Translations under genes and position numbers: made by a program | NCBI GenBank assembly: GCA_002085465.1 | Contig: NBML01000089.1 | Coordinates: 1 to 18,593, forward strand | DNA: 18,593 nucleotides | Direction: 5' to 3' | Source: Desulfobacteraceae bacterium 4572_89 | Lineage (GTDB): Bacteria > Desulfobacterota > Desulfobacteria > Desulfobacterales > Desulfobacteraceae | The notes under the pieces: model-generated | What the model was told of the DNA's origin: nothing | What the model saw: the letters and a program-made list of their open reading frames with translations, nothing else | Database searches by the model: none | In this document: positions 1-6,804 of the stretch, in pieces | How positions within the stretch are numbered: the stretch's first letter is position 1 | Layout of the letters: each line of letters opens with the position of its first letter

Positions 1-72
1 GTCGAATTGGCCCACTTGATCTAATTGGTTAACTTGGTCTAATTGATCTAATTGGCCAGCTTGGTCAACCTG
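1..72 (-). repeat. Degenerate 9-bp coding repeat (Gln-x-Asp tripeptides) at the end of sbcD
   Basis: Eight consecutive 9-bp units run to the window edge. On the plus strand they resemble gtctaattg or gcccacttg. On the sbcD strand each codes for Gln, a hydrophobic residue (V, A, L or F) and Asp, Gly or Asn: QVD, QAG, QLD, QLD, QVN, QLD, QVG, QFD. The unit is a multiple of three, so copy-number change would lengthen or shorten the tail without shifting frame. The array may continue to the left of base 1. Confidence 0.85.
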
Positions 73-1302
73 GGAATTAATCTCTTTAAAAAGTTCCAGT
101 AACCGGTCTTTTTCCCTGTCATCAATTTTCTCCATTGCCAGACGTCGGGAAAACACCTCCAAGGGGGTAAGTTCCTCCAGTTTTTCCTTTGATTCAGTGA
201 TCAAACCCGATTCATAGGGTTTGCGTTTTCTGCGGATTCTCAGCAATTCAATGGGTTTGTCTTCAATCATGGCCTGGACCCTGGTCTGGAGGTCCATAAG
301 ATAATCATCAGCTGCCACCTCAACTTCCAGCCACATGGTCCTGCCCCCTGTCATATCTTCCAAACCATGGATCCCATGGATCTGTTTTTCAATCTCTTTT
401 AAATCCCCCTTAATGCTGGTCAATGTCCTGAAACAGGGAATTGGAACTGACTCAATCTCTTTTAAAATCCCATTCTCAAAATCCACCTGGAGAATCTGTT
501 TGCTGCGCCTGGCTTCATCAAAACTCAAGGGGATGGGGGAACCTGAATATCGGATATGATCAGCCCCTTTTATCTGCTGCCCCTGGTGGAGGTGGCCCAG
601 GGCAATATAATCAGCACCTGGAAAATTCCTGGTGGGAAAGGCATCCAAAGAGCCTATATAAATATCCCGCACCGACTCAGACGTCCTGCCGCCTACAACG
701 GTGAGATGGCCTGTGGCAATTATGGGCAGAGGCTGTTGCCTGCCAGGTTTATCCTGGATGTCCAGTTTATCCCGCAGGTCCAGGGCAGCCTGAAAAACCT
801 GTTCATAATATAAGGTAATGGCATCAGCCAGGGCCTGCTTCTTATCCCTGCCGGACTCTTCTGCCATACTGAAAACAAGATCCCTGGGCCGGATAAAAGG
901 AATACCGCAGAAAATGGCCCCAGGGCTGTTATCTGCCTTGTTTAAAACAATGACATGGTTTTCAGGCAGGGCTGAAATATTGCCCACAACAATGGTGTTT
1001 AAACAGGCCAGAAGTTCCTTTGCCTCGTTCAGGGTTGCAGGGGAATCATGGTTGCCCCCAAGAATCACGGCCCTTGGGCACCCGGTTTTCTGAAGGGAAA
1101 CAATAAAATCATTGTACATGGCCCGGGCATAGCTGGGTGGAGTACCTGTATCAAAAATATCCCCGGCCACCACCAGGGCATCGGCCCTGGATTCTCTTAT
1201 AAAAGCAAGTAGCCAGTCCAGGAATGCCCTATGTTCCATTTCCCGGCTTTTCCCCATAAAATGCTGACCCAGGTGCCAGTCAGAGGTATGTATGATCCGC
1301 AT
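1..1302 (-). CDS. sbcD: Exonuclease SbcCD subunit D (nuclease subunit), 3' end outside window
   Basis: Mre11-type metallophosphoesterase subunit of the SbcCD nuclease, which opens hairpins and processes double-strand ends together with the SbcC ATPase. Reading from an ATG at 1302, the protein shows the metal-binding motifs HTSDWHLGQ, VAGDIFDTGTPP, GGNHDSP, ATGHLT and ALGHLHQGQ, followed by the typical YSGSPIPLSFDE strand. The family's usual C-terminal end, ELTPLEVFSRRL, is also visible. The frame is open to base 1 (434 codons so far, against about 400 in E. coli SbcD). The last 24 codons in the window are eight Q-x-(D/G/N) triplets, beyond where the family normally ends. The weak ribosome site AGGA lies about 10 bases before the ATG. 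sbcC is not visible and would be expected further left. Translated by hand from the sequence; identification is secure. Confidence 0.93.
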   Translation of the reverse strand, partial: MRIIHTSDWHLGQHFMGKSREMEHRAFLDWLLAFIRESRADALVVAGDIFDTGTPPSYARAMYNDFIVSLQKTGCPRAVILGGNHDSPATLNEAKELLACLNTIVVGNISALPENHVIVLNKADNSPGAIFCGIPFIRPRDLVFSMAEESGRDKKQALADAITLYYEQVFQAALDLRDKLDIQDKPGRQQPLPIIATGHLTVVGGRTSESVRDIYIGSLDAFPTRNFPGADYIALGHLHQGQQIKGADHIRYSGSPIPLSFDEARRSKQILQVDFENGILKEIESVPIPCFRTLTSIKGDLKEIEKQIHGIHGLEDMTGGRTMWLEVEVAADDYLMDLQTRVQAMIEDKPIELLRIRRKRKPYESGLITESKEKLEELTPLEVFSRRLAMEKIDDREKDRLLELFKEINSQVDQAGQLDQLDQVNQLDQVGQFD

Positions 1303-1428
1303 AATTATATGAGTCCTGACCCATTGTGATTATCTGTTTTTTTCCGGACTTTTCCAAGACACTACCGATTTTCTTTTTTAACCTTTATTACTACCATATT
1401 TTGTCCCAAAAGGGTCAGGCTTTATTAA

Positions 1429-1566
1429 AAAAAACATCTGAATAACTGGGAAGTATGCGGCAACGGCTTTGGAATACATTGGCCGGATCTTGACGAAGAC
1501 TTAAGCACAAAAGGCCTGCGCAAAGGTCAGCCAGCTCCCAGAAAGACATTCACCAGTATTGTATGA
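1429..1566 (+). pseudogene. 3' remnant of a DUF2442-family gene
   Basis: A stop-free stretch of about 45 codons ending in TGA at 1564-1566 encodes NNWEVCGNGFGIHWPDLD, then EDLSTKGLRKGQ and a short tail. This matches the C-terminal half of DUF2442 proteins (usually about 80 residues), whose hallmark is the G-I-H-W-P-D/E-L/I-D-E-D stretch. An in-frame TAA at 1426-1428, no suitable start codon and no ribosome site show that the N-terminal half is gone. DUF2442 genes often sit beside DUF4160 genes in toxin-antitoxin-like pairs; no partner is visible here. It lies 23 bp from the end of the restriction island and may be what that island disrupted. Family assignment is from memory of the motif. Confidence 0.6.
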
Positions 1567-1589
1567 AAATTACAGCTTGAAAGTTACAA

Positions 1590-2762
1590 TCAAGAGGCCT
1601 TTTCTTTTACAGACTCAGGGGTCCACAAACCTTTTTCAACTCTTTTTTTATAATATTTTTTAGGAATTAAAGAATTTATATCTTTTCTTATTTTTTCAAG
1701 ATTTGACCTGTCTTCATGTATGTTTTTAAATCGATCAATTATACTTTCTACCGGTCCAACCTCAACCCCTATCCACCTTCTTTTTTTTAATTCAGAAACA
1801 GCATAGGTGGTACCTGATCCACCAAAAGGGTCAAAGACAAGGTCACCCTCATCTGAGGACATTTCTATTACCCGATCCAGCAACCTAACAGATAATTCAT
1901 TTGATCCATTTCTTTTTTTATATTTTGCATGCCTTACAGGTGGTATATCAAGCCATACATCGCTTATATTTATACCATTGGGATTCATTTTGTTTTTATA
2001 TCCACCATAATCTTTAAGGTCACCGCAACAGTGGGGGCAGATGCCCATGGGAAGCCTGTCTGGGTGGAAGGTGTTTGGTTTTTCACCTTTGCAATAATAA
2101 AGCAGCGAATAGTGTGATGGATACAGTCTTCCCTTGACTGGGAGAGAGTATTTAATATCTACTGAAATCCAATGACGAAATGTTAATATGGTATTTAAAA
2201 ATTCAGACATATAGGAATTCCATTTGGGTAGATTCCAAATAAAAAAACTACCACCAGGCCTTAATACCCTCGCGCATTCATATGCCCAGTTCTCACACCA
2301 CGATAGATATTGATCTGCCTTAAGATCATCATTTATTTTAGATGGATATAATTTGTTTAAATTAAAAGGAGGATCAGCGAAAATAAGATCAATACTATCA
2401 TTTTCGATTTTCCCAAACAAATCCAAGCAATCACATTGATATAGCCTGCCAAGTTCTGTTTTAAAAAGAGATTTTATATTTTTTGTTGATTTTTTCCTTT
2501 CCTTTTTTAACGAAAGGAGCTTACTAATGCCTTCTGAGTTTTCTGCTATTAATGATTTTAGTTCTCGATTTAGATTTTTAGATAAAAGCATCAATTCAGT
2601 TTTCGAAATTCCAGTTTCATTTAATATTAGTTCTAAATCTGTTCCAGAAGGTATTTTATTGGTTTCATTATAGTATTTAAGCCTTTTAACCGGTATTCCG
2701 GTTTTTTTTGAGAATCTATTTATGGACAAACTACTATTTAGTTGTAATGCATTGAAAAGCAT
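1590..2762 (-). CDS. Beta-class DNA methyltransferase of a BamHI-like R-M system
   Basis: SAM-dependent amino-methyltransferase (N4-cytosine or N6-adenine), 390 residues. Catalytic motif IV, ADPPFNLNK, is at about 129-137 and comes before the SAM-binding motif I, FDPFGGSGTT, at about 310-319. That order defines the beta class. Between them are a target-recognition region and a CPHCC cysteine cluster (242-246) that could bind a metal. The first 100 residues resemble a degenerate helix-turn-helix (FSKKTGIPVKRLKYYNETNK) followed by a Lys-rich linker, so the enzyme may also bind its own promoter. It is divergent from the C and R genes, the arrangement I recall for bamHIM/bamHIC/bamHIR. It should therefore protect the host from the neighbouring endonuclease, probably at GGATCC. 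An AAGGAAGG ribosome site precedes the ATG. The gene is clearly AT-rich. Whether it makes m4C or m6A cannot be told from DPPF alone. Confidence 0.85.
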   Translation of the reverse strand: MLFNALQLNSSLSINRFSKKTGIPVKRLKYYNETNKIPSGTDLELILNETGISKTELMLLSKNLNRELKSLIAENSEGISKLLSLKKERKKSTKNIKSLFKTELGRLYQCDCLDLFGKIENDSIDLIFADPPFNLNKLYPSKINDDLKADQYLSWCENWAYECARVLRPGGSFFIWNLPKWNSYMSEFLNTILTFRHWISVDIKYSLPVKGRLYPSHYSLLYYCKGEKPNTFHPDRLPMGICPHCCGDLKDYGGYKNKMNPNGINISDVWLDIPPVRHAKYKKRNGSNELSVRLLDRVIEMSSDEGDLVFDPFGGSGTTYAVSELKKRRWIGVEVGPVESIIDRFKNIHEDRSNLEKIRKDINSLIPKKYYKKRVEKGLWTPESVKEKAS

Positions 2763-2857
2763 ATTTTTTAACCTTCCTTAAACTCACTAATTTGAATTTC
2801 ATTTCCCAATACCAATTATTAACACATAAATTTAAAGTGATCAATTAATATTTTGCG

Positions 2858-2867
2858 GACTATAGTC
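2858..2867. promoter_or_regulatory. Candidate C-protein operator (C-box-like palindrome)
   Basis: GACTATAGTC is a perfect 10-bp palindrome in the divergent intergenic region. It extends imperfectly to CGGACTATAGTCTG, and resembles the GACT...AGTC C-boxes bound by control proteins of other type II R-M systems. TATAGT inside it (2861-2866) could be the -10 of the C/R promoter, so binding could activate or repress that promoter. On the other strand the palindrome sits just upstream of a possible methyltransferase promoter (TTGATC, 17 bp, TAATAA). Only one clear box is seen; classical C-boxes are pairs. Confidence 0.5.
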
Positions 2868-2889
2868 TGTAGAAGCAATTTTTAAAACT

Positions 2890-3186
2890 ATGTATTGTTG
2901 TAGCATCTATATGGAGAAACTTAATTTGTCTGTAGAAAAAATATTTGGCCAAGTGCTTCGGAAATTCAGGACATCAAATAAGCTGTCCCAAGAAAAATTA
3001 TCCCAGGAGAGCGGTTTAGACCGCAGTTATATCTCGCTTCTTGAAAGAGGCTTAAGACAGCCTTCTTTAACAACGATTCTTCTGCTTTCAAAAACTTTAA
3101 ATACAAATGCTTCAAAAATGCTTCGTGATGTTGAGGAGATCTTAAATGAAAATCCTAAGAACAGAATTTCTCATAAGAAAAGGTGA
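2890..3186 (+). CDS. XRE-family control (C) protein of the R-M system
   Basis: Small helix-turn-helix regulator. The core from GQVLRKFRTSNKLSQEKL to about LLLSKTLNTNASKML is a complete five-helix XRE/Cro fold with the usual Q-E-K-L-S-x-x-S-G-L-D-R-S-Y-I-S recognition region and the E-R-G-x-R-x-P-S turn. Proteins of this type in R-M loci delay endonuclease expression until the methyltransferase has protected the host. The reading frame allows ATG at 2890 or at 2911 (giving MEKLNLSVEKIFGQ, 91 residues). Neither has a good Shine-Dalgarno site, and 2911 fits the family length better. The 3' end overlaps the endonuclease gene by 41 bp, and the ribosome site for that gene lies inside this coding sequence, so their translation should be linked. 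Confidence 0.85.
   Translation: MYCCSIYMEKLNLSVEKIFGQVLRKFRTSNKLSQEKLSQESGLDRSYISLLERGLRQPSLTTILLLSKTLNTNASKMLRDVEEILNENPKNRISHKKR
3133..3138 (+). promoter_or_regulatory. Ribosome binding site of the BamHI-like endonuclease gene
   Basis: GAGGAG lies seven bases before the ATG at 3146, within the end of the C-protein gene. It fixes the endonuclease start and means the gene is translated from inside the upstream reading frame. Confidence 0.75.
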
Positions 3187-3742
3187 GTTTGCCCGATCAA
3201 AAGAGTTTGAAGATATATTGGCTGAAATATACAAAGCGATTCACTCTATTTGCTGGCCTGAAAATAGTAAAAATTTCACATTGCACCCCGTAAAAAAAGC
3301 AAGCGGTGTGGTTCCGATAAAAAAAAATTTTATTACCTCCCTTGAAAATAATGGCTGGAAAAGTGAATACAGAATGAAAATTGCCTCCCGTTTAAGGCCG
3401 GGCCCTGTTGATTCGGTAAAATTTCTACCTGGGAATAGATTTTTTGCTGTAGAGTGGGAAACTGGCAATATTTCTTCAAGTCATAGAGCAATAAATAAAA
3501 TGGCCATTGGCTTGCTTGACAAAATCATTGAAGGTGGTGTTTTGATTTTACCATCCCGAGAGATGTATCAGTATTTGACTGACAGAATTGGGAATTTCGC
3601 CGAAATTGAGCCCTATTTCAATATCTGGAAAAATCTGACAATTTCAAACGGAATTCTTGCTGTAATTGAAATAGAGCATGATGATTTATCAGAAGATGTC
3701 CCTCCCATAAGAAAGAGTACTGATGGTAGAGCTCTTAAATAA
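3146..3742 (+). CDS. BamHI-family type II restriction endonuclease
   Basis: Aligned by eye with my recollection of BamHI (213 residues), this 198-residue protein matches along its length: SIC-WPENSKNFT, SGVVPIKK, RPGPVD, VEWETGNISSSHR, YLTDRIGNFAEIEPYF and the C-terminal KSTDG. The PD-(D/E)xK catalytic residues of BamHI (D94, E111, E113) correspond to D89, E103 and E105. The base-contact residues N116, S118, R122, D154, R155 and D196 correspond to N108, S110, R114, D146, R147 and D193. All are present, so cleavage of GGATCC is predicted. The protein stops about 15 residues earlier than BamHI, losing most of the C-terminal arm. The start is fixed by the GAGGAG site. The gene overlaps the C-protein gene and is followed 15 bp later by a second methyltransferase. 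AT-rich, like the rest of the island. Confidence 0.92.
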   Translation: MKILRTEFLIRKGEFARSKEFEDILAEIYKAIHSICWPENSKNFTLHPVKKASGVVPIKKNFITSLENNGWKSEYRMKIASRLRPGPVDSVKFLPGNRFFAVEWETGNISSSHRAINKMAIGLLDKIIEGGVLILPSREMYQYLTDRIGNFAEIEPYFNIWKNLTISNGILAVIEIEHDDLSEDVPPIRKSTDGRALK

Positions 3743-3757
3743 ATTTGGTAAATAATT

Positions 3758-5062
3758 ATGAACAAAAAGAAAAACCCGACAGATGTTATTCAACAGGGAA
3801 TGTATCACCGATTATTTCCAGAGGGTTTTGATATCTCTCCCAATCTCAGTGAAGTATATGAACTTGCTCTTGCATATTATGAAAGCAAAATACTTACAAA
3901 AAAAGAACTTTTAAAAAACAGCGCCTATTTTGTAAAGGTAGATAATGAGTTTACCAACCATTATTTTATTTGCACGGGGGATCCGGTTAAAATTCCTGAC
4001 TATTCATCATCACGGTTAAAATCATTTTTTGTTAATAATCAGTTCAGAACCGGGTATGCCACCCATGGACTTTTTCCATATCGGGGAAAGTTCCATCCCC
4101 AAATGATTAAATCTATTATAAATATAATGGGACTTAAATCCAATGATACAATTCTTGATCCCATGATGGGTTCCGGGACTGTTCCTGTTGAATCGGCTTT
4201 AATGGGAATAAAAGCTATTGGGATAGACTCAAGTCCATTTTGCCGATTTATGGCACAAACAAAATGCGATGCTTTGAAAATTAAGCAGAAGTGCTTAGAT
4301 GGCCTAATGGATACCTATGAAAATCTTTTTTTGAATTTTAATTCAAACCCAAAAAATTTAGATGAGCAAAAGAATATTTTTTTTGAAACCAATCAATTGT
4401 TAGAAAAAACTGATAGAGAGAAAATTTTCAACTTAATATTTTTAGCATTTCTTGACAGCGAAGGCTATGCTCAAAGAAGCAAAAGAAAATCCCATATAGA
4501 ACATTTCAAATCGATTCTTGAGCGATATATTATAGCTGCAAATAAAATTATTGCTGTTGAGAATCAACTCAATATTACACCTGCCCAAACCATTCTTCAA
4601 CAAGGAGATGCAAGAAAACTCAATATTGAAAACAATAGCATTGATGGAATAATTTTTTCTCCCCCATATAGCTTTGCCATTGATTATCTAAATAATGATC
4701 TATCTCATTTAAAATATTTTGGGGATAATATTTCAAAATTAAGTGAAACTATGATTGGCATGAGGGGAAAAACTCTAAAAGAAAAATACAGCATCTATTT
4801 AGAAGATATGGACAAAGTGATTTCCGAGTGTTCACGGGTTTTAAAAAAGGACCAATTCATTACCATAATAATCGGGACCAACGACAGCCAATTAAGTAAA
4901 GCTTTAAAGATCCCAAAAGAAAATGTATCTGGTTTAAACAAAATTATAATAGATATTGGATTATCAAAAGGCCTATCCCATATCAGATCACTTCCACGAC
5001 AGATTGTTGGAATGGCAAATACAATGCGACAAGAGTATATTGTTCTGCTTCAAAAACAATAA
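3758..5062 (+). CDS. Second DNA methyltransferase of the island, SPPY type (probable m4C)
   Basis: A 434-residue SAM-dependent methyltransferase. A motif X-like segment (HGLFPYRGKFHPQ, about 103-115) is followed by motif I, ILDPMMGSGTVPVE (132-145), then IGID, a long variable region (about 170-280) and catalytic motif IV, FSPPYSFAIDY (300-310). Motif I before motif IV is the opposite order to the 1590-2762 enzyme, so the two are unrelated copies rather than a duplication. SPPY is typical of N4-cytosine methyltransferases; m6A enzymes usually carry DPPY or NPPF. It begins 15 bp after the endonuclease stop with no strong ribosome site, so it probably depends on translation from upstream. Its target is unknown: it could be GGATCC as well, an overlapping site, or something unrelated. 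A GGATCC site lies inside the gene at 3979. Confidence 0.85.
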   Translation: MNKKKNPTDVIQQGMYHRLFPEGFDISPNLSEVYELALAYYESKILTKKELLKNSAYFVKVDNEFTNHYFICTGDPVKIPDYSSSRLKSFFVNNQFRTGYATHGLFPYRGKFHPQMIKSIINIMGLKSNDTILDPMMGSGTVPVESALMGIKAIGIDSSPFCRFMAQTKCDALKIKQKCLDGLMDTYENLFLNFNSNPKNLDEQKNIFFETNQLLEKTDREKIFNLIFLAFLDSEGYAQRSKRKSHIEHFKSILERYIIAANKIIAVENQLNITPAQTILQQGDARKLNIENNSIDGIIFSPPYSFAIDYLNNDLSHLKYFGDNISKLSETMIGMRGKTLKEKYSIYLEDMDKVISECSRVLKKDQFITIIIGTNDSQLSKALKIPKENVSGLNKIIIDIGLSKGLSHIRSLPRQIVGMANTMRQEYIVLLQKQ

Positions 5063-5126
5063 GATATCAAGCCCTTTGAATCCAAGAATCTCCAACCTTG
5101 TCCAGTCTGACGTCGTTGTAAAATCA

Positions 5127-5156
5127 TTGACAAAATCTTTCCTGCCATGATATCTT
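5127..5156 (+). promoter_or_regulatory. Probable sigma-70 promoter of the thiamin operon
   Basis: A perfect -35 TTGACA (5127-5132) is followed after 18 bp by TATCTT (5151-5156, four of six consensus bases). Transcription would start near 5163, just before the TPP riboswitch. The promoter sits immediately to the right of the AT-rich restriction island. The 64 bp between the second methyltransferase and this box show no clear terminator. Confidence 0.55.
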
Positions 5157-5183
5157 TTGGGCTGAACCAGTGCAAAATGCAGT

Positions 5184-5280
5184 GGTAGGCTGGGGGAGCC
5201 GATGGCATCGGCTGAGAGGAGACTGAACTATGTCTCGACTCCTGGAACCTGCTCCAGATAATTCTGGCGAAGGAAAGTCA
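5184..5280 (+). ncRNA. TPP (thiamin pyrophosphate) riboswitch, THI element
   Basis: Contains the conserved core of the THI box: the P3 stem AGCCGAT / ATCGGCT leading into CTGAGA (5212-5217), then a variable P3a-like hairpin, then GGAACCTG (5244-5251, the ACCTGA-like element), CAGATAATTCTGGCGAAGGA (5255-5274) and a terminal AGTCA. This arrangement binds TPP and turns off thiamin biosynthesis or transport genes. All six downstream genes are thiamin salvage genes, which confirms the call. The closing P1 helix is weak and its 5' edge uncertain. No T-tract terminator follows, so control may be at translation initiation. Confidence 0.93.
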
Positions 5281-5378
5281 AGATTTATTTTCCCTCCCTT
5301 GGATTCATATCCACCTGCCTGTACCAAAAGTTCTGCCTGGATATAAAATATGTAAACATCAATAGAAATGGCAATGAT
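5281..5378 (+). other. Riboswitch expression platform / leader of thiZ
   Basis: About 100 bp of leader between the aptamer and the thiZ ATG. It holds a pyrimidine tract, TTTTCCCTCCCTT (5288-5300), that could pair with the purine-rich 3' part of the aptamer (GAAGGAAAG), and a small hairpin TGGAT-TCAT-ATCCA near 5300. No U-tract terminator and no strong ribosome site are seen before the ATG at 5379. The switching mechanism cannot be read from sequence alone. Confidence 0.35.
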
Positions 5379-6021
5379 ATGCTTCAGGTATCAGGCGCAG
5401 CAAAAATCTATAATGGTCAGACAATTTTTTCAGGATTGGATCTGTCTGTTGCTCCGGGACAATTCAAGGTCCTGGTGGGACCGTCCGGATGTGGAAAAAG
5501 CACCCTGTTTGACAGCCTTACCAATGTGATAGATCTGGATGATGGGACCATATCCTGGGATAATAAAGAGTTGTCCCACCTTGGCAGACATGCAGCCTAT
5601 ATGCAGCAGAAAGACCTGCTCCTTCCATGGTTTTCTTTGATGGAAAATGCTTTGCTGCCTGCAAAAACCGGAAACCAGAAGATGTGCCCTGGTCAGGACC
5701 CTGATGTTTAACAGGGACCTGATCCTGCTGGATGAGCCATTGTCTGCCCTGGATGCCATTACCCGGAGAAGCCTGCAATCACTTTTATTGCTGCTCCAGA
5801 CTGAGTTTAAAAAAACCATTCTCATGATCACCCATGATATTGAAGAGGCTCTGCTCCTGGCCGATGAGATCTGCCTGCTCAGCCCCATACCCATGGTAAT
5901 TAAAGAGCAGTTTGTCCTGGACTGGCCAAAACCAAGACAATTCAATGACCCCAGGCTGCTGGAAATAAAAGAACACATGCTTGCCCGCTTGGAAAAGGAT
6001 CTGAATTGTGAAACAAGCTAA
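5379..6021 (+). pseudogene. thiZ: HMP-precursor ABC transporter ATPase, internally deleted and frameshifted
   Basis: Nucleotide-binding subunit of the ThiXYZ importer for thiamin pyrimidine precursors. The first frame (from 5379) encodes about 98 good residues with Walker A GPSGCGKST (34-42) and the Q-loop MQQKDLLLPW. It then runs out of frame to a stop near 5711. The C-terminal half continues in another frame from about 5675: CALVRTLMFNRDLILLDEPL (Walker B), SALDA and ITHDIEEALLLAD (H-loop), ending at 6021. The joint is near 5664-5682. About 40 residues are missing, including the helical subdomain and the LSGGMRQ signature needed for ATP hydrolysis, so the product should be dead unless the deletion is an assembly error. 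It is the first gene after the TPP riboswitch and overlaps thiX by 14 bp. Confidence 0.85.
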
Positions 6022-6745
6022 TCTAATTTCAGCTGCCCTGGTAACAGGAATTCTCGGACTATGGGAAGGTGCCACCCTGATAATGGAGATACCGGCCTTT
6101 ATACTGCCCCCGCCTTCAAGTATTTTTGCCACGGCCCTTATTAAAGCGCCCCTGATCCTGCCCCATGCAGTAACCACTTTTTCTGAAATCATCCTGGGTA
6201 TTTTTCTGGCCCTTTGCACGGCTGTTCCCCTGGCCATTGCCATGTTTGCAAAGCCGACACTGGAAAAGGCCCTGGCTCCTTTCCTGGTTGCATCCCAGGC
6301 TGTCCCGGTATTTGCCATTGCTCCTTTGCTGGTGGTGTGGCTTGGATATGGAATTGCCTCCAAAGTGTTCATGGCCTGGATCATCATCTTTTTTCCCATC
6401 ACCATCAGCCTTCTTTCCGGGCTGAAAAGCTGTGACCCTGAATACAGGGTGATGTTCCGGCTCATGGGGGCTTCCTTTTATAACACATTGATCCTGCTCT
6501 ACTGGCCCTGGGCCCTGCCCCAGTTTTTTTCCGGCCTCAGGGTGGGGGTAACCGTGGCCACCATCGGGGCTGTCATTGGAGAATGGGTGGGAGCCCAGCA
6601 GGGACTTGGGTTTTTGATGATCCAGTCCAATGCCCGTCTCCAGGTGGACCTGGTGTTTGCCGCCATTCTCTGGCTTACTGTCATGGGACTTGCCATGTGG
6701 GCCCTGGTGGGATTTCTGGAGAAAAAAATTATTAAATGGAAATAA
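6008..6745 (+). CDS. thiX: HMP-precursor ABC transporter permease
   Basis: Inner-membrane permease (245 residues, normal length) of the BinPDT/SsuC-like family. It has about six hydrophobic segments and the cytoplasmic EAA-like loop around VSIFFPITISLLSGLKSCDP-type sequence (MGASFYNTLILLYWPWALPQ), which contacts the ATPase. The start is GTG at 6008, inside the last codons of thiZ, implying translational coupling. The partner ATPase gene is broken, whereas this gene and the binding-protein gene are intact. The assignment to ThiX rather than another SsuC-type permease rests on the riboswitch and on thiY. Confidence 0.87.
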   Translation: MKQANLISAALVTGILGLWEGATLIMEIPAFILPPPSSIFATALIKAPLILPHAVTTFSEIILGIFLALCTAVPLAIAMFAKPTLEKALAPFLVASQAVPVFAIAPLLVVWLGYGIASKVFMAWIIIFFPITISLLSGLKSCDPEYRVMFRLMGASFYNTLILLYWPWALPQFFSGLRVGVTVATIGAVIGEWVGAQQGLGFLMIQSNARLQVDLVFAAILWLTVMGLAMWALVGFLEKKIIKWK

Positions 6746-6804
6746 AAATTATTAACACAAAAAATATTATAAATCTATTTTTAAACTTTTAAGGAATAAA
6801 GACC

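Noticed and set aside
1..72. CRISPR or intergenic satellite array
   Set aside because: Units are 9 bp, contiguous and degenerate, stay in frame with sbcD and have no spacers.
335..1093. Plus-strand open frames at 335-1093
   Set aside because: They are antisense to sbcD, whose minus-strand translation carries all the nuclease motifs.
1567..5126. Target-site duplication or attachment repeats around the R-M island
   Set aside because: Comparison of the two edges gives only very short shared strings such as ATCAAG, no better than chance in AT-rich sequence.
5430..5978. Long minus-strand open frames opposite thiZ, thiX, thiM and other genes
   Set aside because: They lie antisense to clearly conserved coding sequence, have no recognisable motifs and no ribosome sites; they are shadows of biased codon use.
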